This document shows positions 5,312 to 5,616 of a stretch of 5,616 nucleotides of DNA, one piece after another. The notes below the pieces were generated by a model, which was not told the origin of the DNA, did no database searches, and was given only the letters and a program-made list of their open reading frames with translations. Location: NCBI GenBank assembly GCA_900551265.1, contig URVL01000152.1, forward strand, positions 1 to 5,616. Reading direction: 5' to 3'. Both the position numbers and the translations under genes were made by a program. Position 1 is the first letter of the stretch, and each line of letters starts with the position of its first letter. The stretch is from an uncultured Eubacteriales bacterium (GTDB taxonomy: Bacteria > Bacillota > Clostridia > Oscillospirales > QAMX01).

Positions 5312-5452
5312 GTGGAGAAGAAAAGGTTCTATTCCGAAGAAGAAATGGCAATAAAACTAATTTCCATTTTGTATAAATGCGGTGAAATTGGTCTTGAAGT
5401 ATATCAAAACGTTATAAAGCATTACGCTGGACAAAAGTCAATGCTGCCATGA
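5312..5452 (+). CDS. 46-residue small protein, SHOCT-like
   Basis: A GTG-started frame of 46 codons. It is the only ATG, GTG or TTG start after the in-frame stop at 5294-5296. A purine-rich run (AAGAAGGAAAAGGAAA, 5296-5311) supplies the ribosome binding site. The sequence FYSEEEMAIKLISILYKCGE followed by IGLEVYQNVIKHY has the two-helix look of the short SHOCT-type proteins often found just before serine recombinases in clostridial integrative elements. That assignment is tentative, because the protein is short and its central glycine turn (CGEIG) is not the standard form. Its stop overlaps the next start in ATGA (5449-5452), so translation is probably coupled. A role in oligomerisation or control of recombination is possible but not shown. 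Confidence 0.62.
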   Translation: MEKKRFYSEEEMAIKLISILYKCGEIGLEVYQNVIKHYAGQKSMLP

Positions 5453-5520
5453 TTGTGAATGACAGCCTCAACATTTTGAAAGGATACCATTACATTGATG
5501 GCAAGGAGGTGCTGATATGA
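5449..5520 (+). CDS. 23-residue microprotein overlapping both neighbours
   Basis: The frame runs ATG at 5449 to TGA at 5518-5520, 23 codons: MIVNDSLNILKGYHYIDGKE and three more residues (VLI). It overlaps the preceding frame by ATGA at 5449-5452 and the recombinase start by ATGA at 5517-5520. It has no ribosome binding site of its own, so it could only be translated by re-initiation after the 46-codon frame. Its codons for K-E-V contain the AAGGAGGT site of the recombinase. It may be a real coupling peptide, the second half of a frameshifted longer protein, or chance. The two exact ATGA junctions favour translation. Confidence 0.4.
   Translation: MIVNDSLNILKGYHYIDGKEVLI
5503..5510 (+). promoter_or_regulatory. 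Consensus ribosome binding site of the recombinase
   Basis: AAGGAGGT, the full anti-16S consensus, lies 6 bases before the ATG at 5517. It fixes that start codon. It is read through by the 23-codon frame, so ribosomes on that frame pass over it. Confidence 0.85.
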
Positions 5521-5616
5521 GAACGACAGTACGCGAAACACTTTTTTCCAATGTTATGTTGGACCCCAACCGCCAGCGTGAAATGGTATTCTATGGACGA
5601 GTATCAACTCAGCATG
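5517..5616 (+). CDS. Serine recombinase (resolvase/invertase N-terminus), 3' end outside window
   Basis: Only 33 codons are inside the window. After a polar lead (MRTTVRETLFSNVMLDPNRQ) comes MVFYGRVSTQH at 23-33, the start of the resolvase catalytic domain. In the YxRVS motif, Arg28 and Ser30 correspond to the catalytic Arg and nucleophile Ser of the family; Ser30 would form the covalent phosphoserine bond to DNA. The start is set by a consensus AAGGAGGT 6 bases upstream. The roughly 22-residue extension before the domain and the neighbours fit a large serine integrase of an integrative element rather than a small resolvase, but length and C-terminal domains cannot be seen. It would cut and join attachment sites, which should lie beyond the right edge. 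Confidence 0.85.
   Translation, partial: MRTTVRETLFSNVMLDPNRQREMVFYGRVSTQH

Overview
The window looks like chromosome plus mobile-element DNA from a gut-type Clostridia bacterium (Oscillospiraceae/Lachnospiraceae-like). This is inferred from the strong AGGAGG-type ribosome binding sites, the GTG starts, the family content (DNRLRE surface protein, DUF4367-type anti-sigma protein, small sigma-like regulators, a serine recombinase) and the mixed base composition. No gene fixes the species.

Layout. Positions 1-1762 (minus strand) hold the first 587 codons of a large secreted or cell-surface protein that runs off the left edge: signal peptide, Ser/Glu/Pro-rich linker, an Rhs/WapA-type header and the start of a DNRLRE domain. 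It is GC-rich. Positions 1763-2046 are an AT-rich divergent promoter region with two near-perfect palindromes. Positions 2047-4200 (plus strand) are an AT-richer four-gene block: an XRE repressor-like protein, a small sigma-70-type factor, a one-pass membrane protein of DUF4367 (anti-sigma) type, and a small secreted protein. A very strong intrinsic terminator (4239-4278) closes the block.

Positions 4280-5616 look like the recombination end of an integrative element. A leader RNA whose inverted repeat buries the ribosome binding site precedes a second sigma-like regulator (4392-4898). A GC-rich, gene-less stretch of about 300 bases (4899-5211) follows, with several nested helices and its own promoter-like sequence; I interpret it as a structured non-coding RNA. 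A terminator-like hairpin comes next, then a chain of ATGA-overlapping reading frames: 46 codons, 23 codons, and the start of a serine recombinase that runs off the right edge.

How it may work together (inference). The XRE protein probably controls its own operon through the palindrome over its promoter. The sigma/anti-sigma pair probably senses an envelope signal and may drive the secreted-protein gene. The right-hand block is probably the regulatory and integration module of an ICE or IME. The most unusual items are the candidate structured RNA, the buried ribosome binding site at 4377-4382, and the 23-codon frame joining its neighbours by two 4-base overlaps.
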